This document shows, piece by piece, positions 24,268 to 33,213 of a DNA stretch of 64,000 bases (positions are counted from its first letter, which is position 1; every line of letters begins with the position of its first letter). The stretch covers positions 62,001-126,000 of the forward strand of contig NZ_JACHEF010000007.1 of assembly GCF_014207355.1 (NCBI RefSeq), written 5' to 3'. This stretch comes from Mesorhizobium sangaii. GTDB lineage: Bacteria > Pseudomonadota > Alphaproteobacteria > Rhizobiales > Rhizobiaceae. A program made the position numbers and the translations under genes. Under the pieces are notes generated by a model. It did not search any database. It was given only the letters and a program-made list of their open reading frames with translations, and was not told the DNA's origin.

Positions 24268-25269
24268 ATGTCCAGCATCATGACGAACTCCGCCGCGTTG
24301 ACGGCTCTGCAGAGCCTTAACGCCACCAGCAAATCCCTCCAGGACACCCAGGCCCGCATCTCGACCGGCTATCGCGTCTCGCAGGCCTCGGACAACGCCG
24401 CCTACTGGTCGATCGCCACCACGATGCGCTCGGACAACTCGGCAATGTCCACCGTTTCGGACGCGCTTGGCCTCGGCGCATCGAAGGTCGACACCGCCTA
24501 CACCGGCATGAACAGCGCGATCTCCACCATCAACCAGATCAAGGCCAAGCTGCTGGCATCCTACGGCCAGACCGATGCTTCGAAGGAAAAGACCCAGACC
24601 GAAATCACCGCCCTCCAGGCGCAGATGAAGTCCTACGCCGACGGCGCCACCTTCTCCGGCACCAACATGCTGTCCGTAAACAGCGGCACGACGGCCACGA
24701 CGGCTGCCGATGTGAAGATCCTGTCGGCGTTCAACCGTGACGCGGCCGGCGCGGCTTCGATCTCGACCATCGACGTCAAGGTGGAAAGCATCAAGCTGTA
24801 TGAAGCTGGCACCACCGTGGGCCTGGCGAAGGGCATCCTCGACACGCAGCGCCTCGGCACCACCGGTGTGGCCACCGCCACGGCCTCGGCTCCGACCCTG
24901 GGCGCTGCTGCGGCGGCCACCGACACCTATTCGGCCGCCAGCCTGAAGATCTTCGACACCGCAACGGGCAAAGCTGCCAGCGATACGCAGATCCAGCAGA
25001 TGTTGACCGTCATCGACTCCGCGCTCGCCGACATGACCAATTCGGCCACCACGCTCGGCGCCGCCAAGAGCAGTATCGACCTGCAGAAGACCTTCACCTC
25101 CGACCTGATGGACTCCATCGATCGCGGTGTCGGCCAGCTCGTCGATGCCGACATGAACAAGGAATCGACCCGTCTGCAGGCCCTGCAGGTCCAGCAGCAG
25201 CTCGGCGTCCAGGCGCTGTCGATCGCCAACGGTTCGTCGCAGTCGATCCTGTCGCTCTTCCGCGGCTAA
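24268..25269 (+). CDS. flaA: Flagellin, first copy
   Basis: A 333-residue filament subunit without signal peptide, exported by the type III route. The N-terminal D0/D1 segment (SIMTNSAALTALQSLNATSK, then RISTGYRVSQASDNAAYWSI) and the C-terminal one (LQVQQQLGVQALSIANGSSQ, SILSLFRG) are conserved; the middle is Ala/Thr-rich and surface-exposed. Compared with the second flagellin at 25549, both ends are nearly identical while the middle differs in sequence and length (22 residues shorter). It lies after a 231-base gap with regulatory structure and before a strong terminator. Confidence 0.95.
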   Translation: MSSIMTNSAALTALQSLNATSKSLQDTQARISTGYRVSQASDNAAYWSIATTMRSDNSAMSTVSDALGLGASKVDTAYTGMNSAISTINQIKAKLLASYGQTDASKEKTQTEITALQAQMKSYADGATFSGTNMLSVNSGTTATTAADVKILSAFNRDAAGAASISTIDVKVESIKLYEAGTTVGLAKGILDTQRLGTTGVATATASAPTLGAAAAATDTYSAASLKIFDTATGKAASDTQIQQMLTVIDSALADMTNSATTLGAAKSSIDLQKTFTSDLMDSIDRGVGQLVDADMNKESTRLQALQVQQQLGVQALSIANGSSQSILSLFRG

Positions 25270-25301
25270 TCGCCTACGCCTGATCACAGTTCGCACTAAA
25301 C

Positions 25302-25333
25302 ATCGGGCCGCGCCAAAAGCGCGGCCCGATTTG
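25302..25333 (+). terminator. Rho-independent terminator after flaA
   Basis: ATCGGGCCGCGC (25302-25313), loop CAAAA, GCGCGGCCCGAT (25319-25330), then TTGCGTTTG. A perfect 12-bp GC-rich stem 32 bases after the flaA stop. A near-identical stem is found after flaB (26659-26683). Confidence 0.85.
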
Positions 25334-25399
25334 CGTTTGCTCGACTTGCTTTTGCAAGCCTCGCACAATGCTCGTTCCTTAACTCTCAAAGGCCAGCTT

Positions 25400-25439
25400 T
25401 TAACAGGCTGTTAACCATGCCGCGCTAGTTATGGTTAAC
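25400..25439. promoter_or_regulatory. Compound palindromes upstream of flaB
   Basis: TTAACAGGCTGTTAA (25400-25414) is a perfect palindrome around a central G. It overlaps a second inverted repeat, GTTAACCAT (25410-25418) and ATGGTTAAC (25431-25439), with a 12-base spacer. They lie 110-150 bases before flaB, where activator or repressor sites are expected. Confidence 0.55.
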
Positions 25440-25548
25440 CAATAGCTTACGACCGTTGGCGAATCGGTCCGACCGGCACGATGCCACCCGTTGAACAGGC
25501 CTGTCCGGCATGTCTGAGCATGTCGGTTTTTGAGAAGGAGCGACTTTC

Positions 25549-26616
25549 TTGGCGAGCATCATGACAAACGCTGCGGCGTTAACCGCACTTCAAAGCCTCA
25601 GCGCCACCAACAAGTCACTCGAACAGACGCAGGCTCGCATCTCGACGGGCTACCGGGTCTCGCAGGCCTCTGACAACGCCGCCTACTGGTCGATCGCCAC
25701 CACGATGCGCTCGGACAACGCGGCCCTGTCGACGGTGCAGGATGCACTCGGCCTCGGCGCCTCGAAAGTCGACACCGCCTACACCGGCATGAATAATGTT
25801 CTGACCACGATCGGCCAGATCAAGACCAAGCTGCTTTCGACCGTTGGCCAGACGGCTGCCGCCAAGGCAAAAACCCAGACCGAGATCAACGCGCTTCAGG
25901 CGCAGATGAAATCCTTTGCCGATGCCGCGACCTTCTCAGGCTCGAATTTCCTTGCGGTAACCTCCAAGCAGACTGCCGTCCCCAATGATGGCGTCCAGGC
26001 CGACTCCCAGATCGTGTCCTCGTTCAATCGCTCCTCGTCGGGCGCCGTCTCGATCGGAACGATCGACATCGATGTCGAGGGCACCAAGCTTTTCGACTAC
26101 GGCCTTGCCACCGAGGTCAAGAATCGCGGCACCCTCGATCGCCAGACTTCGATTTATTCCACGGGAGCCGCCCAGACCCTGTATGACAACGCCTATGCGA
26201 CCGCGCTCGCTGGCGGAGCAACGGACATCGCGGCAAACACCGCTGGTCAGGCGGCGGCGGGAGCGGTCGTCCCCAGGGTCGACAATATCTCCGCCTACAA
26301 CCTCGACATCACTGCGGCCGGCGTAACCGACGACATCATCACCCAGATGGTCACCAGGATCGACAAGGTCATGGCGCAGTTGACCGATTCCGCCACCATC
26401 CTCGGTTCGGCCAAGAGCAGCATCGACCTGCAGAAGACCTTCACCCAGAGCCTGATGGACTCCATCGACCGTGGTGTCGGCCAGCTCGTCGATGCCGACA
26501 TGAACAAGGAATCGACCCGGCTCCAGGCGCTGCAGGTTCAGCAGCAGCTCGGCATCCAGTCGCTGTCGATCGCCAACAGCGCTTCGCAGAGCATCCTGTC
26601 GCTGTTCAAGAACTAG
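25549..26616 (+). CDS. flaB: Flagellin, second copy
   Basis: A 355-residue flagellin. The start is TTG 25549 with AAGGAG 9 bases upstream; the ATG at 25561 is possible, but the TTG gives MASIMTNAAALTALQSLSAT, which aligns from residue 1 with the first flagellin. The N- and C-terminal domains are almost identical to flaA (RISTGYRVSQASDNAAYWSI; LQVQQQLGIQSLSIANSASQ), and the central region diverges. Two terminator-like hairpins follow. Rhizobial filaments are commonly built of several flagellins; only two are encoded here. Confidence 0.95.
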   Translation: MASIMTNAAALTALQSLSATNKSLEQTQARISTGYRVSQASDNAAYWSIATTMRSDNAALSTVQDALGLGASKVDTAYTGMNNVLTTIGQIKTKLLSTVGQTAAAKAKTQTEINALQAQMKSFADAATFSGSNFLAVTSKQTAVPNDGVQADSQIVSSFNRSSSGAVSIGTIDIDVEGTKLFDYGLATEVKNRGTLDRQTSIYSTGAAQTLYDNAYATALAGGATDIAANTAGQAAAGAVVPRVDNISAYNLDITAAGVTDDIITQMVTRIDKVMAQLTDSATILGSAKSSIDLQKTFTQSLMDSIDRGVGQLVDADMNKESTRLQALQVQQQLGIQSLSIANSASQSILSLFKN

Positions 26617-26620
26617 TCGC

Positions 26621-26641
26621 GGGCGCCACCGGCGCCCTCCT
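26621..26641 (+). terminator. Rho-independent terminator after flaB, proximal
   Basis: GGGCGCC (26621-26627), ACC, GGCGCCC (26631-26637), then TCCTTTTC; 4 bases after the flaB stop. A second stem lies about 20 bases further on. Confidence 0.7.
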
Positions 26642-26658
26642 TTTCGCACGCCGATTGA

Positions 26659-26686
26659 CGGGCCGCGCCGCAAGCGCGGCCCGATT
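26659..26686 (+). terminator. Rho-independent terminator after flaB, distal
   Basis: CGGGCCGCGC (26659-26668), loop CGCAA, GCGCGGCCCG (26674-26683), then ATTTCATTTTC. The stem is nearly the same as that after flaA, so the terminator was probably duplicated along with the gene. Confidence 0.75.
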
Positions 26687-26751
26687 TCATTTTCGCACAA
26701 GCTTCGAAGACTACTGTTCCTGCGGACAGTCATGCTGGGAGTCGTCGAACC

Positions 26752-28398
26752 GTGCCGGAACAGATCCAGAGCATCATCTCGAATCTTCGCGGCTTTGGCG
26801 TGAAGCGCCTTGCCATGCTGGCTGGCATCGCCGTCCTGGTGATGGGCGTCATCGGCATCGCCTCGGTCTATCTCAACCGTCCGGCCTACGACACGCTCTA
26901 TGTCGGGCTCGACCGCGCCGACGTGAACCAGATCGGCCTGGTGCTGGGCGAAGCCGGCATCGGCTTCGATGTCGGCGCCGACGGAACCTCGGTGCTGGTG
27001 CCGGCCGGCACCACCGCGCAGGCGCGCATGCTTCTTGCCGAAAAGGGCCTGCCGACCAGCGCCAACGCCGGCTACGAACTGTTCGACAATGTCGGCTCGC
27101 TCGGCCTCACCTCCTTCATGCAGCAGATCACCCGCGTGCGCGCGCTGGAGGGCGAGATCGCCCGCACCATCCAGTCGATTTCAGGCATCAAGGCGGCGCG
27201 CGTCCACATCGTCATGTCCGAACGCGCCAATTTCCGCCGCGACGAACAGCAGCCTTCGGCATCGGTGGTCATCCGCTACGCCGGCATCGACGCCGAGAAG
27301 AGCGCCATGTCGATCCGCCACCTCGTCGCCGCCGCCGTGCCCGGCCTGTCGGCCGACAAGGTGACGGTGCTCGATTCCAGCGGCAACCTGCTGGCCGCGG
27401 GCGATGATCCTTCCAACACCAGCGCCGCCCGCACGCTCGGCGTCGAGCAGACCGTCGAGGCGCAGATCGGCGACAACATCCGCCGTGCGCTGACGGCCTA
27501 TCTCGGCCCCGACAATTTCCGCGCCAGCGTCAAGGCCGAAGTCAACACCGACACCCGCCAGACGGAAGAAACCATTTTCGATCCGAATTCACGCGTCGAG
27601 CGCTCGGTGCAGTCGGTGCGCGCCAACGAAAACAACAACCAGAAACAGGCCTCGACCCCGGCCAGCGTCGAGCAGAACCTGCCCGAGACCCAGTCAACCG
27701 CCACCGACGGTCCGCAATCCTCCTCGCAGAACGACCGCAAGGAAGAAATCACCAACTACGAGATCAATTCGAAGAAGATCGCCACCGTCTCCAACGGCTA
27801 CACCGTCACCAAAATGTCGATTGCCGTCGTCGTCAACCAGCAGCGGCTGATGACCATCCTCGGCAAGGACGCCACACCGGAGCAGATTGCCAAGCGCGTC
27901 GCCGAAATCCAGAAGATGGTGACCTCGGCCACCGGCTTCGACGACAAGCGCGGCGACGTCATCGACGTCTCGGCGGTCGAGTTCATCGACGGGCTGGACG
28001 GCGAGGCGATCCCGCAGGCTGGAATGCTCGATTCCATCGGCCAACATGCGGGCACGCTGATCAACGCCGGCGCCTTCATCGTCGTGGTGTTCCTGGTCGC
28101 CTTCTTCGGCCTGAGGCCGATGGCGGCGGCGCTGACGGCAAAGGCGACGCCGGCCCTGGCAGGCCCCAGCTACGAAGACGTCCAGCGCTCGCTGCCGACA
28201 CCGGAAGCAACCGCGAACGCCGAAAGCGTCGCTGTCGGCGCATTGCCCGGCGCGCGGCCCGGTCCGACACCGCTCGACGATCTTCGCCAGAAGATCAGGC
28301 CGGCGCCGCAGGAGCGGCTTGCCCGAATGGTCGACCTCAACGAGGAGCGCACCGCGCAGATCCTGCGCAAATGGGCCGCTCAGGAAGTCGCGGCCTAA
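26752..28398 (+). CDS. fliF: Flagellar MS-ring protein FliF
   Basis: A 548-residue inner-membrane ring protein; GTG 26752 is the start. The first membrane helix is at about residues 19-41 (LAMLAGIAVLVMGVIGIASV). The secretin-like ring-building domains include GYELFDNVGSLGLTSFMQQI and RVHIVMSERANFRRDEQQPS. The second helix near residue 440 (INAGAFIVVVFLVAFFGLRP) precedes the cytoplasmic tail, which ends with the FliG-binding helix (RLARMVDLNEERTAQILRKW). It heads the fliF-fliH-like-motB-motC-fliK operon. In Sinorhizobium fliF sits beside visN instead, so this position marks a rearrangement. Confidence 0.95.
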   Translation: MPEQIQSIISNLRGFGVKRLAMLAGIAVLVMGVIGIASVYLNRPAYDTLYVGLDRADVNQIGLVLGEAGIGFDVGADGTSVLVPAGTTAQARMLLAEKGLPTSANAGYELFDNVGSLGLTSFMQQITRVRALEGEIARTIQSISGIKAARVHIVMSERANFRRDEQQPSASVVIRYAGIDAEKSAMSIRHLVAAAVPGLSADKVTVLDSSGNLLAAGDDPSNTSAARTLGVEQTVEAQIGDNIRRALTAYLGPDNFRASVKAEVNTDTRQTEETIFDPNSRVERSVQSVRANENNNQKQASTPASVEQNLPETQSTATDGPQSSSQNDRKEEITNYEINSKKIATVSNGYTVTKMSIAVVVNQQRLMTILGKDATPEQIAKRVAEIQKMVTSATGFDDKRGDVIDVSAVEFIDGLDGEAIPQAGMLDSIGQHAGTLINAGAFIVVVFLVAFFGLRPMAAALTAKATPALAGPSYEDVQRSLPTPEATANAESVAVGALPGARPGPTPLDDLRQKIRPAPQERLARMVDLNEERTAQILRKWAAQEVAA

Positions 28399-28401
28399 AC
28401 C

Positions 28402-29028
28402 ATGCCCTCCGCAGCCCTTTTCGACCTTCTGCCTGATTTCGGTACCCGCACGCAACGTGCCGGCCAGCCCCGGACCGCGGCCGACCCCGAACACAAGCCC
28501 GAGACGCCGGCGCCGCAAGCCGATATCGGCACTCTGATCGCGGAAGCGGTCGCCCAGGCCGAGGCGGCGCTCGAGGCACGCCTGTCGATTGCCCATGAAG
28601 CCGCGCTCGAAGCGGAGCGCCAGGCCAACGCCGAGGAAGCAAGGCTATTTCTCGAAAGCCTCGGCGACGATGTCGGCAAGGCGGTCTCGGTGCGCATCGA
28701 TGCCATGGAGACGCGCGTGACCGGGCTGGTCGCGGCCACCGTCGCCCGCATGATCGGCGGCATTGTCAGCGACGATCTGCAGAAGCGCTCGATCGAGGCC
28801 CTTGCCGGGGCCATACGCGAGGCGGTCGGCGATGCTGAAGCGGTGCGCATCGCGGTGCGCGGGCCGCTCTCGCTGTTCGAAACGCTGAAGGCATCGCTCG
28901 GGCTCCGCGCCGCCAATCTCGACTTCACCGAGGCACCGGGCTTCGATCTCACCGTCGCCATCGACGAGGCGGTGTTCGAGACGCGCATGGCCGAATGGGC
29001 GACCACCCTTTCAGAGGTCCTGGCATGA
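28402..29028 (+). CDS. Putative FliH-like flagellar export regulator
   Basis: A 208-residue soluble protein. Residues about 45-80 form an Ala/Glu-rich coiled coil (AEAALEARLSIAHEAALEAE), followed by a helical region and a C-terminal alpha/beta part. That layout and length fit FliH, the negative regulator and stalk partner of FliI, but sequence identity is too low to be certain by eye. It lies 3 bases after fliF and overlaps motB (ATGA), where fliG-fliH would be expected in other bacteria. No other FliH candidate is found in the cluster. Confidence 0.6.
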   Translation: MPSAALFDLLPDFGTRTQRAGQPRTAADPEHKPETPAPQADIGTLIAEAVAQAEAALEARLSIAHEAALEAERQANAEEARLFLESLGDDVGKAVSVRIDAMETRVTGLVAATVARMIGGIVSDDLQKRSIEALAGAIREAVGDAEAVRIAVRGPLSLFETLKASLGLRAANLDFTEAPGFDLTVAIDEAVFETRMAEWATTLSEVLA

Positions 29029-30410
29029 GCGTCGCCGATGCCGGACAGGTTCACCAGGAGATCATCATCGTTCGTCGTGGTCACGACGACCATGACGATG
29101 CCCATCATGGCGGCGTCTGGAAGATCGCCTTCGCCGACTTCATGACGGCCATGATGTGCTTCTTCCTCGTCATGTGGCTGATCAATGCCGCCAACGAGCA
29201 GACCAAGGCGGCCGTCGCCAGCTATTTCAACCCGGTCAAGCTGGTCGACCGCAATTCGAGCCGCAAGGGTCTGGAGGATCTCGGCGACGGTCCGCGCGCG
29301 ATGGGGACGACGGCCGACAACCCGCAGAAGGCGACCAACAAGGCCGACCAGGACGGCGATGGCTCCGCGGACCGCAAACAGGAGAAGCAGGAACTGCCGC
29401 AGGCGGAACACTCCGACGAGCATCTGTTCGCCGACCCCTACGCGGTGCTTTCGGAAATCGCCACCGATACCGGCGTCATGCAGAATGTCAGCCAGAAGGG
29501 CGACGGCGGCGCGCAGGCTGCCGGCCCGGCGACCGGCGCTTCCGGCGGCGCCTCCTATCGCGATCCCTTCGAGCCGGATTTCTGGTCGCAGCAGGTGGCG
29601 GCGCCCGGTGCCGAAGCCAGTGCCCAGCGTGCCAAAATCGAGGGCGATGCGGTCAAGCCCGGTGACAAGGTTGCCGAGACGCAAGTGCCCAAGGTCAAGG
29701 CCGTGCCACCCGTCGCGGCCGCACCTGTCGAACCGCCGGCAAAGGACGCGACCGGCAAGCAAGCCGCGAGCCCCGCCACGGCAATGGCCAAGGCCGGCGA
29801 CACCAAGCCAACAGACACGAAGCCAAGCGACGCGAAACCGGGCGAGACCAAACCAGGCGACACCAAGGCTGCGGACGCAGCCAAGGCCGAGGCCAAGGTG
29901 CAAGAGGCCGCCAAGCCCGACACTGGGGAGAAGGCGCCGACCGCCGCCGCCGTCAAGGCCGCGGCCGACGTCAAGCGGCAGTTGGCCGATGCCTTCAAGC
30001 CCGGCGACAAGCTGCATGACGGCGTCTCGGTGGAAGCCACCGACAAGGGCGTCGTCATCTCGATCACCGACCAGCTCGACTTCGGCATGTTCGAGGTCGG
30101 CTCGGCGCTGCCGCGCCGCGAACTGGTGCTGGCGATGGAAAAGATCGGCCGCATCGTCAACAGCCAGAAGGGCACCATCAGCATCAACGGCCACACCGAC
30201 GCGCGGCCATTCCGCAGCGACAGCTACGACAATTGGCGGCTCTCGACGGCGCGCGCGCATTCGGCCTACTACATGCTCGTGCGCGGTGGCGTCGACGAAC
30301 GCCGCATCACGGAGGTCGCCGGCTTCGCCGACCGCCAGCCGAAGGACCCCGCGGATCCATTGGCGGCCGTGAACCGCCGCATCGAAATCCTGATGGCGAC
30401 CGGCGGATGA
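29025..30410 (+). CDS. motB: Flagellar stator protein MotB
   Basis: A 461-residue stator subunit. The ATG at 29025 overlaps the upstream stop and gives MSVADAGQVHQEIIIVRRGH. The plug and single membrane helix follow (WKIAFADFMTAMMCFFLVMW), including the proton-binding Asp in FADFMTAMM. The OmpA-like peptidoglycan-binding domain is at about residues 325-460 (TISINGHTDARPF, NWRLSTARAHSAYYML). Between them is an unusually long, Ala/Lys/Pro/Asp-rich linker of about 230 residues with tandem repeats. Enteric MotB is about 300 residues long. Confidence 0.94.
   Translation: MSVADAGQVHQEIIIVRRGHDDHDDAHHGGVWKIAFADFMTAMMCFFLVMWLINAANEQTKAAVASYFNPVKLVDRNSSRKGLEDLGDGPRAMGTTADNPQKATNKADQDGDGSADRKQEKQELPQAEHSDEHLFADPYAVLSEIATDTGVMQNVSQKGDGGAQAAGPATGASGGASYRDPFEPDFWSQQVAAPGAEASAQRAKIEGDAVKPGDKVAETQVPKVKAVPPVAAAPVEPPAKDATGKQAASPATAMAKAGDTKPTDTKPSDAKPGETKPGDTKAADAAKAEAKVQEAAKPDTGEKAPTAAAVKAAADVKRQLADAFKPGDKLHDGVSVEATDKGVVISITDQLDFGMFEVGSALPRRELVLAMEKIGRIVNSQKGTISINGHTDARPFRSDSYDNWRLSTARAHSAYYMLVRGGVDERRITEVAGFADRQPKDPADPLAAVNRRIEILMATGG
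29796..29870 (+). repeat. 15-bp tandem repeat in the motB linker, five units
   Basis: Five 15-base units encode GDTKP, TDTKP, SDAKP, GETKP and GDTKA. In-frame slippage would change only linker length, which suggests a variable spacer between membrane helix and wall-binding domain. Confidence 0.85.
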
Positions 30411-31789
30411 GGCGGGCGGCCGTCACCAGCCGGTTGATTGGCCTGTTGCTGCTGGCCGGCGGATATCCGTCAGCCGGCTTCGCCCAGGACGCGCTGCAGC
30501 CATATCAGCTGGTGCGCTCGCTGCAGCTCATCCAGGACCGCATCGCCGCCGGCGATCATGCCGCCCTGCCGATGCAGGCCAAGTTGCTCGAGATGGCGGA
30601 TGCGCGCCTGCGTACGGCGGACGCCGAGGATTTCAAGGATCCCAAGAACTTTCGCGCCCTGCTCGTCTACGGCATGAGCGGCGGCAACCCGGTGACTGTC
30701 GAGGCGGCCACGTCGCGCGCCACGACGGACCCGCAAAGCCTTGCCGTGGCCAAAGGGATCATCGACTATCTCAATGGCCGGCCCGGCGAAGCGATCGAAG
30801 CGTTGAAGCCGATCGATCCGATGACGCTGCCTCCCGATCTCGGGGCTTTCCTTGCCCTGGTCAAAGGCTCGCTGCTTGCCGGCGACCAGCCGGCGGCGGC
30901 GCTCGGTTTGCTCGACGAGGCAAGATTGCTCAGCCCCGGCACGCTGGTCGAGGAAGCAGCACTGCGCCGTTCGGTCGGCATTGCGGGTGCGCAGGGTGAC
31001 GCGGCACGCTTCGCACGCGCGTCGACCCAGTATGTCGAGCGCTACCTTTATTCGCCCTATGCCAGCCAATTCGCGGACTCCTTCGTCTCCGGCGTCATCG
31101 CGCTGCACATGTCGATCAGCCAGGATAAGCTGGCCGATATCACCTCTATGATGGATCCCGAGCGCGAGAAGGTGATTTACCTGCGCATCGCCCGCCGCGC
31201 CGCGATCGACGGCCTGAACGACCTGTCGGCCTTCGCTTCGGCGCGCGCCGAGCAAGGTCGCGACGGCAACACCAACCAGGACGATCCGCGCGCCCTGCTT
31301 TACGCCAGTCTTTCCACCGTCACCTCGGGCACCATCGAAGACGTGCGCGCCAAGCTCGGCAAGATCGACCGCAGCAAGCTGTCTGAAGGCGACCGCGCCC
31401 TGCTCGACGCCGCTCAAGCCATTGCCGGCGAAGTCGTCGCACCGCCCGCCCCCCTCCCCGAGGAAAAGCCAGTTCCTGTCGCGGCCGAGCAGCCGCCAGC
31501 ACCTGAAACCGTCGCGGCGCAAGGCACCGACGCCAGCGGGCTGCCACCCGTCGAAGGCGCAATCGCCGAGCAACCCGCCGTCGCTGCCGCCTCCGGCGGA
31601 CCAGCAGCCAGGGCTCCGCAAACGCCGCCGGTTGCGGCGGCACCAGCCGATGCGGCGACGGTCGTGCAGGCGTCGGCGCCATCGCCTGCGGCCAGTCCTG
31701 AGCCCACCGACCCGACCGATGCCGCCATGACCAGAACACGTCGACAGCTCGACCTGATCGACCAGATGCTTGGAGCCGCCCCCAAATGA
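30407..31789 (+). CDS. motC: Periplasmic motility protein MotC
   Basis: A 460-residue exported protein. ATG 30407 overlaps the motB stop (ATGA); the signal peptide includes LIGLLLLAGGYPSAGFA. The middle is helical (IQDRIAAGDHAALPMQAKLL) and the C-terminal third is Ala/Pro-rich. In S. meliloti MotC is a periplasmic protein needed for motor function that acts with MotB and its chaperone MotE (also present, at 21506). Gene order motB-motC-fliK is the rhizobial standard. Confidence 0.9.
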   Translation: MRRAAVTSRLIGLLLLAGGYPSAGFAQDALQPYQLVRSLQLIQDRIAAGDHAALPMQAKLLEMADARLRTADAEDFKDPKNFRALLVYGMSGGNPVTVEAATSRATTDPQSLAVAKGIIDYLNGRPGEAIEALKPIDPMTLPPDLGAFLALVKGSLLAGDQPAAALGLLDEARLLSPGTLVEEAALRRSVGIAGAQGDAARFARASTQYVERYLYSPYASQFADSFVSGVIALHMSISQDKLADITSMMDPEREKVIYLRIARRAAIDGLNDLSAFASARAEQGRDGNTNQDDPRALLYASLSTVTSGTIEDVRAKLGKIDRSKLSEGDRALLDAAQAIAGEVVAPPAPLPEEKPVPVAAEQPPAPETVAAQGTDASGLPPVEGAIAEQPAVAAASGGPAARAPQTPPVAAAPADAATVVQASAPSPAASPEPTDPTDAAMTRTRRQLDLIDQMLGAAPK

Positions 31790-33213
31790 CCACCAGCCTC
31801 GGCTCGGCCTTGCCGGGATTTGCCGCCTCGCGCGCGACGCCGGAGCAACCGGCCGCGAACGGCAAGAAGGACGACGCAGGCTTTGGCAAGATCCTGCACG
31901 GCGAGGCCAGTGCTGCCCGTCCGGGACGGCAGCCGACGACCGAGGCGGGATCGCGCGAGCAGCGCTGGAGCAAGCTCGCCGCCGGTCTTGCCGGACATGG
32001 CGGCAAGGCCGAACCGACATCGGCCGATCCCGGAAGGATCGCCTCGGCCAAGGTGCCGACCGCGAAAATCGGCAAGGACGATTTGGAAGCCAAGGACGAT
32101 TTGGAAGCGAAGTCGCACAAGGACGATGCCGATACCGAAGAGACGGCGCCGGACGCGGATGCCGCGCCGCCGCTTCAGGACCATCTGCCGCTGCTGATCG
32201 CCTTCCATGACTTGCGCCATTTCTCGACGTCGACCAAGGCAAGCGGGCGCGACACGGCCACGGGCGAGAGCCAGCCGGACCCGGCGCTCGACACGCAGGC
32301 TCCGCTGTCAAAGACCTACCGGTCGAAGTCCACGGCCGGAAACGAAGTCCTAGAAACCAAGTCGAAGCCGGAGCAGGTATCGATCGTCGACGGGCCCTTG
32401 ACGGAGCTTGACGGCCAGCCACCGAGCGCTGCCGGCATTGCCTCCAGCGCGCCGAAACGCGACACTATCGTGGCGGCGCAGAAGCTGCCGGACGCCACAA
32501 CCGCCGATGTGCCCGGCGTGCAATCGAAACACACCGCGCCGGCGATGAAAAGCATCGAGGATGTCCAGTCCTCGTTACGGCCCGAAGCCGGAAAACAATC
32601 CCTGTCCGCCGCACGCATCGACGTCGTGTCGCAACAGAGCTTCCCGGCGCCACCGCAAAGTCCCATCAGCCAGGCAGCCCTCAATGTGGTCAACGCCATA
32701 GCCGCCGATGGCGGCCCGCAAAAGGCCCTTCCAGCCTCATCCGCGGCCACCCAGCTGGGCAGCCCTGTTGCCGTTCCGACACACGTCTTGAAGATCGAAC
32801 TTCACCCCGCCGAACTCGGCATGGTGACGGCCAACCTTCGCCTCTCCGGGGAACAACTTTCGATTGAACTGAAACCCGCAACACATGACGCTTATCGTCG
32901 TTTGTCCGCCGACAGCGAGGCCATCGTCAAATCGCTGCGCGGGCTCGGTTTCGAGGTTGACAAGGTGACGGTCCTGCAACCTTCGGTAGCGGTTCCTGCT
33001 GCAACCCGCACCGATGCGACCGCCCCCTTGCCGGCGGCGTCGGGCCGCGATCCGTCATCCTTCCAACCTGGAAACCCGAACGGCGGCAATGGTGGTGCGG
33101 GTGGTCAGCAACCGGGTCAGCAATCCGCAGGAAACCGCAATGATGACGCGCAGGACTACGGCCGCGGCACTTCACCTTCTCGCGAGCGCGCTGGCGACGA
33201 TATGTTTATCTAG
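31786..33213 (+). CDS. fliK: Hook-length control protein FliK (MotD)
   Basis: A 475-residue protein, long called MotD in rhizobia and later shown in S. meliloti to act as the hook-length ruler FliK. The first 300 residues are low complexity. The C-terminal Flg_hook domain can be seen at about residues 322-400 (LKIELHPAELGMVTANLRLS, then DSEAIVKSLRGLGFEVDKVT). The very C-terminus is Gly/Asn/Gln-rich. It overlaps the motC stop by four bases and the transglycosylase start by 74 bases. Confidence 0.9.
   Translation: MTTSLGSALPGFAASRATPEQPAANGKKDDAGFGKILHGEASAARPGRQPTTEAGSREQRWSKLAAGLAGHGGKAEPTSADPGRIASAKVPTAKIGKDDLEAKDDLEAKSHKDDADTEETAPDADAAPPLQDHLPLLIAFHDLRHFSTSTKASGRDTATGESQPDPALDTQAPLSKTYRSKSTAGNEVLETKSKPEQVSIVDGPLTELDGQPPSAAGIASSAPKRDTIVAAQKLPDATTADVPGVQSKHTAPAMKSIEDVQSSLRPEAGKQSLSAARIDVVSQQSFPAPPQSPISQAALNVVNAIAADGGPQKALPASSAATQLGSPVAVPTHVLKIELHPAELGMVTANLRLSGEQLSIELKPATHDAYRRLSADSEAIVKSLRGLGFEVDKVTVLQPSVAVPAATRTDATAPLPAASGRDPSSFQPGNPNGGNGGAGGQQPGQQSAGNRNDDAQDYGRGTSPSRERAGDDMFI
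32074..32109 (+). repeat. 18-bp tandem repeat in fliK, two units
   Basis: Units 32074-32091 and 32092-32109 are identical at 17 of 18 bases and encode KDDLEA twice, in the flexible N-terminal part of the hook ruler. Confidence 0.85.

Noticed and set aside
28395..30260. 621-residue minus-strand open frame
   Set aside because: Antisense to the FliH-like gene and motB; composition mirrors the motB linker repeats.
30470..32422. 650-residue minus-strand open frame
   Set aside because: Antisense to motC and fliK, Arg-rich, no ribosome site or domain.
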